Source: Thermosporothrix hazakensis
GTDB taxonomy: Bacteria > Chloroflexota > Ktedonobacteria > Ktedonobacterales > Ktedonobacteraceae
Reading direction: 5' to 3'
NCBI RefSeq assembly: GCF_003253565.1
Contig: NZ_QKUF01000029.1
Span: 1 to 64,000 of the forward strand
DNA: 64,000 bases
Of the stretch, positions 55,444 to 63,926 are shown one piece after another. Below the pieces are notes generated by a model that searched no databases, was not told the DNA's origin, and saw only the letters and a list, made by a program, of their open reading frames with translations. The translations under genes and the position numbers were made by a program. Within the stretch, counting starts at the first letter, position 1. The number at the start of each line of letters is the position of its first letter.

Positions 55444-56253
55444 ATGGAGCCCGAACCAGGGAGCCGCTTACATTACGCAAGCAAACAACAGCTTCTTCAT
55501 GTACTGGAAGTACTGCTTGCACGTCATCCTGAATTGCAAGCTGAAGTGGCTGCAACTCTGCATTCCCTGGATGCTCAACCGCAGGAAGAGGATGCCTGGG
55601 AAGCGGAAAGAACGCTTGATGCCTGGGATGATGATGAGGTTATTATTATCCCTTCCCAGAAACACCCTTCATTGCCACCAATGGATTTAGGCGCTTATCG
55701 ACAACGTATTGACAATTATCCCGTTCGCCTGGAACAGAAAGAATCGTTGAAAGTGCTTCGTGCTGACCTGGTAGAATTGCTGCATGAGGCAGAGCTGCGT
55801 ACGGTGCATTACGATTATTATAATGCATTGGGACTTTATGCTTTGATCCTGGATGCACGGTTGTCTTCTCGTAATACCCAGATTGACCGTCTGTTCGATG
55901 AGGTCATTGATGAATTTATTCCGTCTCTGGCGGCATTGCTCAGTGAAGCCAGCAATTCGGTTGGGTACGACACGTCTTTTCGCCCTTTGCTCTCAGATGA
56001 GGAGCGAACTGGCTGGCTGAAGCGCCTCTTTGCTTTCTGGCTGAAACGCCTGGAGCAGCGGCGGGGAGATGATGAGCTGGTTGAAATCATGTACGATATG
56101 GCCTGGAATTCGGATGCCGATTTGCTGCGTCAGCTTGCGGAGGAGGAGCTATCACGACTGAAGGATGAGGGACCATCGAATATTGTTGACTTCTCTCGGC
56201 AGTATCGCACTCGCCTGATTGAACGGTTTCTACACGGAATTCCCTTTTCCTGA
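55444..56253 (+). CDS. Hypothetical helical protein in the signalling cluster
   Basis: The protein has 269 aa. I do not recognise the family. GGAGG lies 7 nt before the ATG, a good ribosome site. The N-terminal 40 residues (LHYASKQQLLHVLEVLLARHPELQAEV) and the long C-terminal part are predicted to be mostly helical and acidic, with no cysteines and no membrane segment. It lies between a histidine kinase and a receiver protein on the same strand, so a role as an adaptor in that pathway is plausible but unproved. Confidence 0.6.
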   Translation: MEPEPGSRLHYASKQQLLHVLEVLLARHPELQAEVAATLHSLDAQPQEEDAWEAERTLDAWDDDEVIIIPSQKHPSLPPMDLGAYRQRIDNYPVRLEQKESLKVLRADLVELLHEAELRTVHYDYYNALGLYALILDARLSSRNTQIDRLFDEVIDEFIPSLAALLSEASNSVGYDTSFRPLLSDEERTGWLKRLFAFWLKRLEQRRGDDELVEIMYDMAWNSDADLLRQLAEEELSRLKDEGPSNIVDFSRQYRTRLIERFLHGIPFS

Positions 56254-56501
56254 ACGATTGAGAAATGCTGTAATTTTAAGCATTTCTTTATGTCGAATAG
56301 GTTGAAACTTGCCTCTCGCTTATGGTAACATCCTTACTATAAAATGTGTCTTTTAGAGATTGGTTGATACTCAGTGATACAGCCGCTGGAGAGGAAGAAA
56401 CCTTCTTTCTCTCCATCTGGCCGTTTTCTTCTCTTGTGTATTTGCCTGTAAATTGGGTACAATTGGTGGGTAGATGGGTTGTAGAGAAAGAGGATACTAG
56501 C

Positions 56502-56897
56502 ATGAGCAATAAACTGGTAATGGTTATAGATGACTCCGCAACGGTGCGCAAGATCATTGAGACATGTCTGGGCCGCGCTGGCTTTCAGGTGTGCAGCTTC
56601 AATGATGGTGTCGATGCAATGCGCTGGCTAACAACCAATTCGGATGCACAGGTTCCTGATCTTGTTCTGCTGGATATAGGTCTCCCGAAAGTAGATGGAT
56701 ATGAGGTTGCTCGTCGCCTGAAAAATAAACCTCAGTTTGCCAATACTGTCATTGTGATGCTCTCACGCCGTGATGGTGTCATCGATCGCTTGAAAGGCCG
56801 CCTTGCCGGGGCTAAGGATTATATTACCAAGCCCTTTAAAACGCAAGAAGTGGTTGCTATTGTTGAGTCGCATCTAGGTTCCCCTATTTCTAAATAG
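56502..56897 (+). CDS. Single-domain response regulator, PilG/CheY-like
   Basis: The protein has 131 aa from the ATG at 56502 (GAGG 8 nt upstream). A receiver domain alone: acidic pair in VIDDSATVRKI, phosphoacceptor Asp58 in LVLLDIGLPKVDG, Ser/Thr in VIVMLSRRD, and the conserved Lys in DYITKPF. The SATVRK start is typical of PilG-type receivers in twitching or chemosensory systems. Fifteen base pairs before the CheW-like gene. Confidence 0.9.
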   Translation: MSNKLVMVIDDSATVRKIIETCLGRAGFQVCSFNDGVDAMRWLTTNSDAQVPDLVLLDIGLPKVDGYEVARRLKNKPQFANTVIVMLSRRDGVIDRLKGRLAGAKDYITKPFKTQEVVAIVESHLGSPISK

Positions 56898-56912
56898 TGA
56901 CAGGTTTCTTGT

Positions 56913-57521
56913 ATGGAGAGTGATTCCGGGATTGGTCCCGTTCGTTTTTATGCTCACTCCCTTGAGCACATCAGTGATGAGGAGTTCTGGCAACTGGCGT
57001 CTGAGGCCGCGCAGAGTTCTCCTACTGCTGTCCCCTCGGCTGCTCAGCAGTACCTGTTGTGCACGCTTCGGCGTGGCCCCTGTATCCTTCCACAACAGCC
57101 TGTGCGCGAGGTCATTTTTCCCCTACCTGCCTGCGCGCAACTCCCTTTTTCTCCTCCCTGGTTGCTCGGGTTGATAAGCTGGCATGGCGAAACGATCCCG
57201 GTTGTAGACCTGAATATGTATCTCTGGCGCGCACCTGCATCTGGCGATGCGCGTGATGGTTCCCTTCTGGTTGTGCAGAAGGATCAGCTTTCGGTTGGCT
57301 TCCTGGTCTCTACAGTTGTTGCGCTGACGCTGGATGCTCAGCAGATTCTTCCTGCTGGCGCCGATACGCCTTTCAACCATCTTCCGCCCACAGCCCTCAA
57401 GATGGTGCGGGGCGTTGAAACACTCCTGGAAGAGCAGACCCTGTTGCTGGATATAGGTGCTCTTCTCCCCGAGATTGTGCAGCAACTGAGCGGAGGAATG
57501 AGAGATGTTGAGGCCTTGTAA
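56913..57521 (+). CDS. CheW-like scaffold protein
   Basis: The protein has 202 aa. A CheW domain occupies about residues 45-190: REVIFPLPACAQLPFSPPWLLGLISWHGETIPVVDLNMYLW, LLVVQKDQLSVGFLVSTV, and a final LLDIGALL. CheW and PilI proteins couple receptors to the CheA kinase. No methyl-accepting receptor is encoded nearby. The weak ribosome site suggests translation coupled to the receiver gene upstream. Confidence 0.8.
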   Translation: MESDSGIGPVRFYAHSLEHISDEEFWQLASEAAQSSPTAVPSAAQQYLLCTLRRGPCILPQQPVREVIFPLPACAQLPFSPPWLLGLISWHGETIPVVDLNMYLWRAPASGDARDGSLLVVQKDQLSVGFLVSTVVALTLDAQQILPAGADTPFNHLPPTALKMVRGVETLLEEQTLLLDIGALLPEIVQQLSGGMRDVEAL

Positions 57522-57588
57522 GGAGATGCTGCCCCGAACGATTGTATTTCTCGCTACACCTGGTTGAGCGATAGAGCGCAGGAGGAAG

Positions 57589-59955
57589 ATGGCATTTTCC
57601 TGCATTGTGCAGGAATCTGCCAGGATCACCATGTATGAGGATTTTGAAAGATGGCAGGAGGACGAGCCAGACTCTGATTATCCCCATGAGGAGACCCTGA
57701 CCGAGGATGATCTGGCCGTTCTGAGAGCGTTTGAGGAGATGGATGATTCACGGCTCCCCTCCTCTGCAACTGGAGCGAACGAGATTTCGTCACCTGCTGA
57801 GGGGGAAAATGACGACGATATCCTGACTATTTTTGTCTCGGAGGTTGTGGAAGACCTGGCGAAGGTACAGCATGCTCTCACACACCTTTTGGCCCACCCT
57901 GCCGATCTGTCGGGCTGGAACGCTATCAAGCGAGCTGCACATAAGATTCGTGGTACATCTGGCGCGGTTGGCTTCACCCACCTCTCCGCCATTGGTGATC
58001 AGACTGAGCTTCTGGCAGAACGGGTATTGAAGGGGGAAATCGTCGGGGCCGAGGCCCTCGGTGTGCTCGATACCGCTGCTGGAGCGCTCGCCCGGACCGT
58101 TGAGGAGATTATGAATGCCGGGCAGGAACCCGAAACTCCGTTGCACGAGTTGCTTGCTCGCCTGGATGAACTGAACATCAGGGGAGAACCAGCACCTGAA
58201 GCAGCGCATTCTTCGGAAGCTCGAAACGACGTGACGCAGCTTCCACAGCCCGAGCAAAGATTCTGGGACGAACGACTTGGTCAATTGATTGCGCAGGCTG
58301 ATCGCGTTGTTGACTTGCATTCAGCTCTGGAAAACGCGCAATTACAGGTACAGTCTGCTCTACAGGACTTACAGGCTGCTCGCACGCGTCTGCGCCGACT
58401 TGAGCCTTCGCTTTCGACCCTGCTGTTTAACGAGATCCCGCTTCATCCTGCACAGGAACTCTCGGCCTCCTCATCATTGATTAACCGCATCTTACAAATG
58501 AAACAGATGCGACAGAACAGAGCACCCGAGACTACTGAGAGCAAACAACAGGTTCCACTGGAGAAGCTTGAAACCTGGGATACGCTGGACATTGAGCGCT
58601 ATACCGATAAAGATCTGCTCTTTCGGTCACTGTCTGAAGCAATCATGGATGTCTCGGTTGCGACCGCACGAGTACAGACGGCCTATGCTCGACTACAACA
58701 AATTCTACAGGAGTATATGCAGCAATCGGAGCAGGCACAGCAGAGCGTCCACCAGCTTCGGTTGACCCCGCTACGCGTACTCTTTGATCGACTGGCTACG
58801 ATTGTTGGACTCTACCCGGTGCTTCAGAATCGCGTGCACCTGGATCTACAGGGGGAGACGCTAGAAGTTGATTATGAGATTCTGATGGCCCTGTTTGAGC
58901 CGTTGGTTCACCTGATGCATACCTGCCTTGCTGGCGTGCTGGAAGATGATCTCACCGTTTCCGAAAAGGAGCATTCAATCCGCTTGCATGCTTCAACACA
59001 TAACGGTGAGATCTGGCTGGAAATTGGGTTTTCTATGAGTGTTCATGGGGGGGCGCTGGAACACGTTCAACCCGCTATCCAGAGTCTGCACGGCTCAATC
59101 ACCCTGTCGCGTAATGATATTGGTGGCATCAGCTTTCAGGTGCGTGTCCCTGTTTTGCGTGGGAAGCAACGCTGTTTGCTGATACGAGCCGGAGATCAAC
59201 ATATGGTGGTCTCGCTTGCGCAGATACAGCGTGTTTCTGATGGCAAGGGCGAAGCGCTGGACCGCACCTATTATTTGAATGATCTGCTAGCCCTTCCTGC
59301 TGCCACAGAAGCGGAAAAGCGTGTGCCTACGGTGCTGATATTAGAGCAGGTTGGCGGCTCACATATGCGCGTTGGCGTGAAGGTTGATGAGGTTGTTGGA
59401 ATACTGCATGTGATGATGAAGCGTTTACCTCCCTATCTTCAGCGCCCGGGTATCAGCGCAACCGCAGAAGATGGCAAGGGGAGCGTCTTGCTACACCTGG
59501 ATCTCTCAAAGCTGATTGCGTCCTCTGTTTCTATGCGGCGCAATGGAGGGGAACCACATGCATCGGTCGGGCAACCGTTACGCCAGCCGACTGTGCTGAT
59601 TGCGGACGATTCGGTGTCGCAACGCCAGACCTTTCTACAGGCGCTGAAACGGGAGGGTTTTGTTGTGCTGGAAGCCAGTGACGGGCTAGAAGCGCTTCAG
59701 CAGTTGCTTGAGCATATTCCAGATGTCTTTTTGCTGGATATCGAGATGCCCAATCTAAATGGGTATGATGTGCTGAACACGATGCAACTCTATCCCGAGC
59801 TGGCCGAGGTCAAGATAGTGATGCTGACCTCGCGCTCTTCAGAGAAACATAAGAAGCGGGCGCGAGAGCTAGGGGCTCATGCCTACCTGACAAAACCGGT
59901 CGCTCTGGATGATCTGCTTACAACGGTTCGGCGCTATCTCTCATTGCCAGTCTAA
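57589..59955 (+). CDS. CheA/ChpA-like hybrid with degenerate ATPase domain
   Basis: The protein has 788 aa; AGGAGG lies 3 nt before the ATG (a second ATG is at 57631). The domains are HPt (about 75-180, phosphoacceptor His118 in AAHKIRGTSGAVG), a coiled dimerisation part, an ATPase-like part (about 390-525), a CheW-like part (about 530-640) and a C-terminal receiver (about 665-785, Asp717 in LLDIEMP, Lys in YLTKPV). In the ATPase part the N box expected near FEPLVHLMHTCLAG has no Asn, and the G1 box expected at IGFSMSVHGGA lacks DxGxG. HPt and receiver look intact. It may act as a phosphorelay scaffold rather than a kinase (inference). Confidence 0.82.
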   Translation: MAFSCIVQESARITMYEDFERWQEDEPDSDYPHEETLTEDDLAVLRAFEEMDDSRLPSSATGANEISSPAEGENDDDILTIFVSEVVEDLAKVQHALTHLLAHPADLSGWNAIKRAAHKIRGTSGAVGFTHLSAIGDQTELLAERVLKGEIVGAEALGVLDTAAGALARTVEEIMNAGQEPETPLHELLARLDELNIRGEPAPEAAHSSEARNDVTQLPQPEQRFWDERLGQLIAQADRVVDLHSALENAQLQVQSALQDLQAARTRLRRLEPSLSTLLFNEIPLHPAQELSASSSLINRILQMKQMRQNRAPETTESKQQVPLEKLETWDTLDIERYTDKDLLFRSLSEAIMDVSVATARVQTAYARLQQILQEYMQQSEQAQQSVHQLRLTPLRVLFDRLATIVGLYPVLQNRVHLDLQGETLEVDYEILMALFEPLVHLMHTCLAGVLEDDLTVSEKEHSIRLHASTHNGEIWLEIGFSMSVHGGALEHVQPAIQSLHGSITLSRNDIGGISFQVRVPVLRGKQRCLLIRAGDQHMVVSLAQIQRVSDGKGEALDRTYYLNDLLALPAATEAEKRVPTVLILEQVGGSHMRVGVKVDEVVGILHVMMKRLPPYLQRPGISATAEDGKGSVLLHLDLSKLIASSVSMRRNGGEPHASVGQPLRQPTVLIADDSVSQRQTFLQALKREGFVVLEASDGLEALQQLLEHIPDVFLLDIEMPNLNGYDVLNTMQLYPELAEVKIVMLTSRSSEKHKKRARELGAHAYLTKPVALDDLLTTVRRYLSLPV

Positions 59956-59962
59956 TAGAGCG

Positions 59963-60529
59963 CTAGAGGCCATGTTGTCGCAAAAGCGCTTTGAGCATAT
60001 CTGCTGATAGTGGTCCCTCGTGCACCTGCTTGATAATGCCATTGCGATCGAGAAGGAACGTTGTCGGTATGCCCCGAATGTTGTAGCGCTGCCAGACACT
60101 GGCATCCTGGTCTTTTACGATTGGGAAGGTAAGATGCCGCTTTTCAAGAAATTGGCTGGCGTCATCTTCGCGAGCTTCGACACCAAGCAACACAATATCG
60201 TTTCTGTGTTCTTTGAGTTCATAATATGCCTGTTGAAGATCTGGCATTTCGATCAGACAACTGGCACAGCTCATGCTCCAAAAATTAAGTATGACGGTTT
60301 TTCCACGAAGATCGCTCAAGCTGATATTCTTGCCTGTATAAGCAGGCAGGGTAAAATTAGGCGCGGCATTTCCCGGCTTCGAGCCAACGATAGTATCTCC
60401 CTGCCTGCTCTCTGTTGTGGGAAGGAGTCCGGTTTTCTGTGCTGGTTGAAGTAGCCCAATGATAATCAGGAGGATGGTTCCTACGGCAATCAGGGCAGCG
60501 CTCAGGCGCATAATGGTTTTTGCTTGCAT
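59963..60529 (-). CDS. TlpA/ResA-like thiol-disulfide oxidoreductase
   Basis: The protein has 188 aa. An N-terminal membrane anchor (about 9-28) leads to an extracytoplasmic thioredoxin fold: APNFTLPAYTGKNISLSDLRGKTVILNFWSMSC, active site CASC, then RYNIRGIPTTFLLDRNG with the cis-Pro. It probably reduces disulfides outside the membrane, for example in cytochrome assembly. AAGGGG precedes the ATG. Its start follows the end of the citrate-synthase gene by 12 bp, so the two may be cotranscribed. Confidence 0.9.
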   Translation of the reverse strand: MQAKTIMRLSAALIAVGTILLIIIGLLQPAQKTGLLPTTESRQGDTIVGSKPGNAAPNFTLPAYTGKNISLSDLRGKTVILNFWSMSCASCLIEMPDLQQAYYELKEHRNDIVLLGVEAREDDASQFLEKRHLTFPIVKDQDASVWQRYNIRGIPTTFLLDRNGIIKQVHEGPLSADMLKALLRQHGL

Positions 60530-60541
60530 GGGATTCCCCTT

Positions 60542-61831
60542 TTATACCCCTACATAGCGCGCTCGGGGCCGAATGATCTGCTTCGTTTGATATTGTTCAA
60601 GCGCGTGCCCGATCCAACCAACTGTGCGACCGAGTGCAAAGAGCGTCAGAGCGCTTCCTTCGGGCAGGCCCAGCACATGTGCTAACGCAACAAGCCCCAG
60701 ATCCAGACTCGGGCGTTTCCCTGTCAGTGCATAGACGGCCTCAATAGTCGCGTGGATCAGCCGCATCGCCGGGTGATGCTGATAGTCCTGTTCAAGCTGA
60801 TGCAGCAGAATCGCCCCTCGGGGATCACCGTTGGCATAGAGCCGATGGCCGAAACCGGGAATACATTCACCCCGTTTCAGACGCGAGGCGACAACCTGGC
60901 GGGCCAGTGGCTCTGTCCCGATCTCACGTAGCAAGCTTTCAACCAGCATAATACTCCCTCCATGCTTGAAGCCCTGCAAGGCTGCCAATCCAGCCGTAAC
61001 CACAAGGTAGGGTTGAGCATCTGCTGAAGCCACAACACGCGCTGTAAATGACGAGGCGTTGAGCTCGTGATCCGCACTGGCAATAAGTGCGGCATTGAAG
61101 AGTTGCTGCGTGGCCGGAGCATCGGGACGCCAGGTTTCCTGAAGATGGGCGGCAAGGGAGCCGGTGATCTGGCTGTTGTCGGTGGCAACGGCAACCAGCA
61201 GCTTCAAGATGCGCGCTCCTGTACGCATCAGATTGAGCGATTGGGTATCGAGATCATACGAAGCGAGATCATCCTTCATTGCCAGTGCCAGCGCGATTTG
61301 CAATCTTTGCAGTGGAGCCAGCTCTTCACCCATTCGTTTGATGGTATCAAGGTAGTGTTGCAGGGGGAGCGCTGTCTGTGTGGTAAAGATCTCAGTCTCA
61401 TTGGCACTTTCTCCGCTCCAGAGCAGTGCCGCGACCTGTTCAATACTGCATTCGGCGGCCAGCTTCGCGACATCCTGTCCTCGATAATACAGCCCGGTCT
61501 CTGTAATCTGGGTCAATGCCGACTCCAATACAGGCGTGCCCCAGTGAATGGCTCCGTTCGTCAGAGGAATCGGGTCTTTACGATACGATTTGCGATCAAG
61601 CAAGCGCTGTACGTCCTCAGCGAGATAGAGCTTGCTCTTCTGTACCTGCTTTTTGAGCCAGTCTTCGCTATGCCCTTCACGTGCGGCCAGCACGCGAAAA
61701 TAGCCAATACGTTCCGATTCCGGAACCGGGCGCAATTTTCCTCGGCTCACATATGCATAGACTGTTTCGAGGCTAACACCTAGTGTGCTGGCAACCTCTC
61801 GTGCTGTCAAATAATGCCGTCCTTCTACCAT
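60542..61831 (-). CDS. Citrate synthase-family enzyme with N-terminal helix-turn-helix
   Basis: The protein has 429 aa from the ATG at 61831; AGGAAACG directly precedes it. Residues about 5-60 (HYLTAREVASTLGVSLETVYAYVSRGKLRPV) form a MerR/excisionase-type helix-turn-helix. The rest is citrate synthase-like: ASADHELNASSF (first His), IPGFGHRLYANGDPRG (second His), PSLDLGLVAL (Asp), and the C-terminal RPRARYVG. Family members condense acetyl- or propionyl-CoA with oxaloacetate; the exact substrate is unclear. The helix-turn-helix suggests DNA binding, perhaps at the palindrome upstream of its own gene (inference). Confidence 0.88.
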   Translation of the reverse strand: MVEGRHYLTAREVASTLGVSLETVYAYVSRGKLRPVPESERIGYFRVLAAREGHSEDWLKKQVQKSKLYLAEDVQRLLDRKSYRKDPIPLTNGAIHWGTPVLESALTQITETGLYYRGQDVAKLAAECSIEQVAALLWSGESANETEIFTTQTALPLQHYLDTIKRMGEELAPLQRLQIALALAMKDDLASYDLDTQSLNLMRTGARILKLLVAVATDNSQITGSLAAHLQETWRPDAPATQQLFNAALIASADHELNASSFTARVVASADAQPYLVVTAGLAALQGFKHGGSIMLVESLLREIGTEPLARQVVASRLKRGECIPGFGHRLYANGDPRGAILLHQLEQDYQHHPAMRLIHATIEAVYALTGKRPSLDLGLVALAHVLGLPEGSALTLFALGRTVGWIGHALEQYQTKQIIRPRARYVGV

Positions 61832-61929
61832 CGTTTCCTGTCCCTTCTTCCGCAATGTCAGAACTTCTACAAAGAAAATAGCATAGATCGAGGTTGGCGT
61901 CACTAGAGCGCTTCCTGAGAAACCATCTT

Positions 61930-61968
61930 ACATTGACTGTATTATCAACCTTGACAGGGTTGATGTCA
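61930..61968. promoter_or_regulatory. Operator-like palindromes between divergent genes
   Basis: ATCAACC (61944-61950), 7 bp, GGTTGAT (61958-61964), a perfect inverted repeat. TTGAC near 61933 and GTCAA near 61965 add a second, wider inverted pair. It sits about 115 bp upstream of the citrate synthase-type gene and about 95 bp upstream of the DRE-TIM gene. Confidence 0.6.
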
Positions 61969-62061
61969 ATTCACTACAGTAAAGGTAATGGATCGTGTTG
62001 ATGTGGCTGGCAGGGGAGATAAAAATAGACAATGATGTTGTGATAAAGGAGATCAGCGTTG

Positions 62062-63375
62062 ATGCGAACTATTCCTGATCCGGAGCAACCGGAGTACTTT
62101 CTTGAGAGTTTTCCGCGTGATGCCTTCCCTGCCTATGTCTGGACTGAACGCCCGGCAACTTTGCCTGCCGACGTCTGGATGACTGAGACGACGCACCGTG
62201 ATGGGCAGCAGGGTGGTCTTCCTTTGACTACCGAACAGAGCCTGCGCATTTACGATATTATGTGCCGTTTTTCCGGGGCATCAAAAGCGATTCGCCAGGC
62301 TGAGTTTTTTGTCTATCGTCCTTCTGATCGTAAGGCATTGGAAGGTGCTCTAGAGCGGTATCGTGCGGGGGCACCCATCGAACCAACTACCTGGATTCGT
62401 GCGACTGCCAGAGATGTCGCGTTGATTCAGAGTCTCGGCATTCGTGAAACCGGAATGCTGGCCTCCTCTTCTGATTATCATACGTTCCATAAGTTCAAGC
62501 CCGGTGGACGCAATCAGGCAGCACAGACGTATCTGGAAGCAGTCCGGCTGACGCTTGAGGCCGGTATCCGCCCGCGCCTCCATCTGGAAGACGCAACACG
62601 AGCTCCGATGGACTTCATCAAGCCCTTTATCGAGGCAGTACAGGAACTGGCGGCTCCTTATGGAAATGAGCTACGCCCGAAGATTCGCGTCTGCGATACG
62701 ATGGGTCTGGGTCTTCCCTATGAAGATGTGGCTCTGCCTCGAAGTGTACCCCGGCTTATTAAGGAAATTTGCACGCTTGGCATACAATCTGAAGATCTGG
62801 AATTCCATCCGCATAATGATACCTGGCTGATTGTGGCGAACTGTCTGGCCGCTATTCGAGCCGGTTGTTCTGTGATTAATGGCACCCTGCTTGGTAAGGG
62901 CGAGCGTACTGGCAATGCGCCACTGGAAGGCGTGCTGTTACATGTGCTTGGCATGGGCTATTTTCAGGAGCAGCGGCCCGATTTTACGGTCTTGAATGAG
63001 TTGACTGAACTCTACGCCGAAATGGGCGAACCGATTCCGCCCAAGTATCCGCTGTATGGAAAAGATGCGCATCGGACCCGCGCTGGCGTCCATGCCGATG
63101 GCCTGAATAAGTTCTGGTGGATGTATGCCCCCTTTAATGTCCCTCAGTTACTTGGGCGCCCGCTGGAAGTATCTCTAACAAAAGAGAGCGGACTTGCTGG
63201 CTTGATCTTTGTGATTCGGCAACATATGGGCCTTGAACTCGCAAAAGATGATCCCCGCTTGCTTGCTATTCACAACTGGCTGATTGGCGAATTCGACAAC
63301 GGACGACAGACAAGTGTGGAGTGGGAAGAGCTACACCCAATCGTGGAACAGCATCTCGGCAATGTGCCTGCTTGA
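62062..63375 (+). CDS. DRE-TIM metallolyase, homocitrate/isopropylmalate synthase-like
   Basis: The protein has 437 aa from the ATG at 62062; AAAGGAG lies 10 nt upstream, and a TTG at 62059 is an alternative. The DRE-type motif is TTHRDGQQGG, the metal-binding HxH is in LEFHPHNDTW, and NGTLLGKGERTGN is the glycine-rich loop of the family. RPRLHLEDATRA is a further signature. Members add acetyl-CoA to 2-oxo acids. Which substrate cannot be told. It is divergent from the HTH-citrate synthase across a palindrome, suggesting a shared pathway or regulator. Confidence 0.85.
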   Translation: MRTIPDPEQPEYFLESFPRDAFPAYVWTERPATLPADVWMTETTHRDGQQGGLPLTTEQSLRIYDIMCRFSGASKAIRQAEFFVYRPSDRKALEGALERYRAGAPIEPTTWIRATARDVALIQSLGIRETGMLASSSDYHTFHKFKPGGRNQAAQTYLEAVRLTLEAGIRPRLHLEDATRAPMDFIKPFIEAVQELAAPYGNELRPKIRVCDTMGLGLPYEDVALPRSVPRLIKEICTLGIQSEDLEFHPHNDTWLIVANCLAAIRAGCSVINGTLLGKGERTGNAPLEGVLLHVLGMGYFQEQRPDFTVLNELTELYAEMGEPIPPKYPLYGKDAHRTRAGVHADGLNKFWWMYAPFNVPQLLGRPLEVSLTKESGLAGLIFVIRQHMGLELAKDDPRLLAIHNWLIGEFDNGRQTSVEWEELHPIVEQHLGNVPA

Positions 63376-63400
63376 TTGTATATCCTTTATCTCAATGCGG

Positions 63401-63437
63401 AAGCTGGATATCTTCGGATGTCCAGCTTTTCTCTTTT
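63401..63437 (+). terminator. Intrinsic terminator after the DRE-TIM gene
   Basis: AAGCTGGA (63401-63408), 12-nt loop, TCCAGCTT (63421-63428), followed by TTCTCTTTT. Confidence 0.85.
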
Positions 63438-63449
63438 CTCGAATCCGAA

Positions 63450-63465
63450 TGTTTCACGTGAAACA
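63450..63465. other. Exact parS site
   Basis: TGTTTCACGTGAAACA, all 16 positions, 13 bp after the terminator. It is the outermost site, about 45 kb from the unwinding element. Confidence 0.92.
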
Positions 63466-63791
63466 CTGGGCTCAGCAGTGAAGTCAATGGTATTACCCAT
63501 GATTCTACGCTTTAACATGTGTAGCACTCAGATCAATATATTTTTCATGGGTGTAATAATTCCCGTTAAATAGATAATTCCCCTGATTTCCCCCGCCTCT
63601 CAACCCACAACTAGCATTTCTCAAGCCTTTATTTGTGGGAGTGAGGGTTCTCTTTCTGTAAATACTACTTACGATAGAAGTAGCCATTTTTGGAATACAA
63701 GATAGTAGTTTCTAACCGTTAGATAAACAATATTCCTTAAAGCCTATAAAGTTTTTAGAGTCTTTCTTTCTTAAAGAAGGGAGTATTCTCT
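63466..63791. other. Intergenic region, no gene seen
   Basis: AT-rich DNA without a convincing open frame. It may hold the promoter of the small basic open frame that follows. Confidence 0.35.
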
Positions 63792-63926
63792 ATGTCCAGA
63801 ATATCGAAGCAGCAGTGTTCGAAGCGTACTACTGCGAAAAAATCAACAAAGAAAAAAACACGACTGATGAAACACTTAAAATATGACATCAGCACATACA
63901 TACGAGTACTGTTTATAGTAAAATAA
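63792..63926 (+). CDS. Possible 44-aa lysine-rich peptide
   Basis: The frame reads MSRISKQQCSKRTTAKKSTK and continues with more Lys and Arg to KHLKYDISTY. GAAGGGAG lies 8 nt before the ATG, an excellent ribosome site. About one third of the residues are basic, as in small nucleic-acid-binding proteins. No family can be named. It reads in the opposite sense to a longer but unsupported frame (63755-63955). Confidence 0.4.
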   Translation: MSRISKQQCSKRTTAKKSTKKKTRLMKHLKYDISTYIRVLFIVK

